A stretch of 64,000 nt of DNA from JAPHTQ01 sp050299175 (GTDB taxonomy: Bacteria; Pseudomonadota; Gammaproteobacteria; Thiohalomonadales; Thiohalomonadaceae), in contig JBNKVM010000023.1 of the NCBI GenBank assembly GCA_050299175.1, positions 1 to 64,000 on the forward strand. Direction: 5' to 3'. Made by a program: the position numbers and the translations under genes. Shown in pieces: positions 63,008 to 64,000 of the stretch. The first letter of the stretch is position 1. Every line of letters starts with the position of its first letter. The notes under the pieces were generated by a model. The model worked only from the letters and a program-made list of their open reading frames with translations. It was not told the origin of the DNA and did no database searches.

Positions 63008-63613
63008 TTACACCTTCGGCCACAGCTTCAGGTTCAGCGTCAGTACACCGCCCTGTTGGTCATCGAAGATGAGGGTTCCATCACCGCGCATGGGCTGTCG
63101 GCCCTGTTCGGCGGTTATCGGTTCCAGAACGGTTTGTGGCAGGCGCAGGCTGGCCGACCAGTCGCCCCCATCGGCAGGATTAAATGGCAGTTCGACCTGG
63201 AACAGGCCGTCAATCGCACCAGGGGTAAAGTGAGGATTGCTGCTGGAAGGCGCATCGATATCGCTGAGTAGCCACTTACCGCGGACATACCAGATGCCAG
63301 CCTTTTGCGTAGTGCTGTCCTTCTTCGGTGTAAAAGCGGTCAGGGTGACACGCAGGGTGCCCTTGGTAACAAACAGGGAGTTGGTCGACTCCGCGGTCGC
63401 CTCAATGGTGTAACCGGTGCTCAGGGTACCGTTGGGCAGGACCTCGGTGGTCCCCATTTCAACAACATGGTTCTCGCTCAGCGCCCAGTTCATTGACGCA
63501 TCACGTACCGTCGCGGCGGACACGCTGGCAGCACCGACGAACAACAGCAACGCAGATACAAGCCACTGCAGACCCCATAAGGCCCAGCATGACTGTGTGG
63601 TATTAGTTTGCAT
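63008..63613 (-). CDS. Exported protein of unknown function paired with the pentahaem protein
   Basis: A 201-residue protein with a signal peptide (WLVSALLLFVGAASVSAATV, cleavage near 33). The mature part is beta-rich and Thr-rich, with no Cys after the signal and no haem motif; GIWYVRGKWLLSDIDAP and LPQTVLEPI are conspicuous but not diagnostic. I recognise no family. The ATG at 63613 has GGAGAG four bases upstream; an ATG four codons earlier lacks a ribosome-binding site. It heads the two-gene unit with the multihaem gene, so a role as accessory or partner protein is likely but unproven. Confidence 0.68.
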   Translation of the reverse strand: MQTNTTQSCWALWGLQWLVSALLLFVGAASVSAATVRDASMNWALSENHVVEMGTTEVLPNGTLSTGYTIEATAESTNSLFVTKGTLRVTLTAFTPKKDSTTQKAGIWYVRGKWLLSDIDAPSSSNPHFTPGAIDGLFQVELPFNPADGGDWSASLRLPQTVLEPITAEQGRQPMRGDGTLIFDDQQGGVLTLNLKLWPKV

Positions 63614-63831
63614 GGTTCTCTCCATTTAACGGGTTAGAAACACCGTACCCCCAGGGTGCGACGCAGCACTCGATAACACAGGGTCATACCTGGCCAGGGT
63701 CCCCAAACCCAAAGCACGGCCAGGTATGCCGCAACATGTTGGTACGATCCTCACGAGCAAAGAGGGGGAAAATCAGGAGATGGAACCGTCCAGCACATCC
63801 CTCTCGCCTGCTGTCATGCCGGCGCAATATT

Positions 63832-63847
63832 TGTGACGTGGATCACA
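63832..63847. promoter_or_regulatory. Perfect CRP/Vfr-type operator
   Basis: TGTGA-N6-TCACA (TGTGACGTGGATCACA) matches the E. coli CRP core in both half-sites. It is centred 226 bp before the start of the minus-strand exported-protein gene and about 115 bp before the plus-strand terminator, so it could control either direction. Confidence 0.65.
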
Positions 63848-63954
63848 CTTTTGTTTGGGACGCAGTTTGCCGGAGTAGCTGACAGGAAAGTATCGGGAGG
63901 AAGTCTGAAATTTCGTGCGGGAATTATTCCCCGCCCTAGGAAGAAAGTATTAAA

Positions 63955-63988
63955 ACGGCCCGCGCATGGTGCACGGGCCGTCCTTTTT
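63955..63988 (+). terminator. Intrinsic terminator with no gene in front of it
   Basis: Stem ACGGCCCG / CGGGCCGT with an 11-base loop, followed by CCTTTTT on the plus strand. No plus-strand gene precedes it within the window, so it may end a small RNA. Confidence 0.7.
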
Positions 63989-64000
63989 ACCCGGCTGCAG

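Larger units (their letters stand above)
63626..64000. other. Intergenic region upstream of the multihaem unit
   Basis: About 375 bp with no recognisable gene. It holds a CRP-type operator (63832-63847) and a plus-strand terminator (63955-63988). No clear sigma-70 pair for the minus-strand operon stands out. The plus-strand stretch between the operator and the terminator could encode a small RNA; it contains an extra internal GC hairpin near 63916-63934. Confidence 0.4.

Overview
The window reads as a chromosomal segment of a gammaproteobacterium, most likely a hydrogen- and sulfur-oxidising lineage near the purple sulfur bacteria. Two observations support this. First, the block clpB / yfiH / rluD / bamD / pilSR / fimT-pilVWX-pilY1-pilE / ispH / fkpB / lspA / ileS / ribF / murJ / rpsT / proB / obgE / rpmA / rplU / ispB is the gene neighbourhood I know from Pseudomonas-type gammaproteobacteria. 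Second, the hydrogenase cluster has the hynS-isp1-isp2-hynL order described in Thiocapsa. The genus cannot be settled from sequence reading alone.

Layout. 1-5.2 kb: a minus-strand operon for a cytoplasmic group 3b-type NAD(P)-linked [NiFe] hydrogenase (HydB, HydG, HydD, HydA, maturation protease), preceded by a stand-alone HupH_C-type protein. 5.2-10.9 kb: an orphan OmpR-type response regulator, a two-RCK potassium-channel protein with a small membrane partner, endonuclease V, a thioredoxin and a PAS-GGDEF diguanylate cyclase. 10.9-16.6 kb: a membrane-bound group 1e-type [NiFe] hydrogenase operon (protease, HupH_C protein, HynS, Isp1, Isp2, HynL). 16.7-18.1 kb: a MenA/UbiA prenyltransferase and a small c-type cytochrome. 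18.2-32.0 kb: clpB, a QseBC-like two-component system, an rluD-yfiH-gcvR-def-plsC operon, bamD, a nitroreductase, and a sucCD-nadE-glnB run.

32.1-46.2 kb: type IV pilus genes. PilS and PilR are followed by a sigma-54 promoter and a very short 59-residue prepilin resembling the Geobacter PilA-N type. A secreted six-cysteine protein, a terminator and a small A/T-rich ABC transporter cassette come next, then tRNA-Thr and the minor pilin / PilY1 operon. The short pilin and its partner sit between pilR and fimT, a position where the familiar gammaproteobacterial arrangement has no major pilin. I regard this as the most interesting locus in the window. 46.2-58.3 kb: conserved housekeeping genes and tRNA-Pro.

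58.3-64 kb: an accessory end. A partial repeat of the tRNA-Pro 3' end is preceded by three tandem hairpins. Then come a 1444-residue exported protein with five CxxCH haem motifs and a fibronectin-III-like C-terminal half, a small exported partner, and a promoter region with a perfect CRP-type operator and an unexplained plus-strand terminator.

Together, the two hydrogenases, the quinone-biosynthesis-type prenyltransferase, the c-type cytochrome, the short aromatic pilin and the large exported multihaem protein suggest hydrogen-linked respiration with a possible extracellular electron or adhesion function. That last step is inference.
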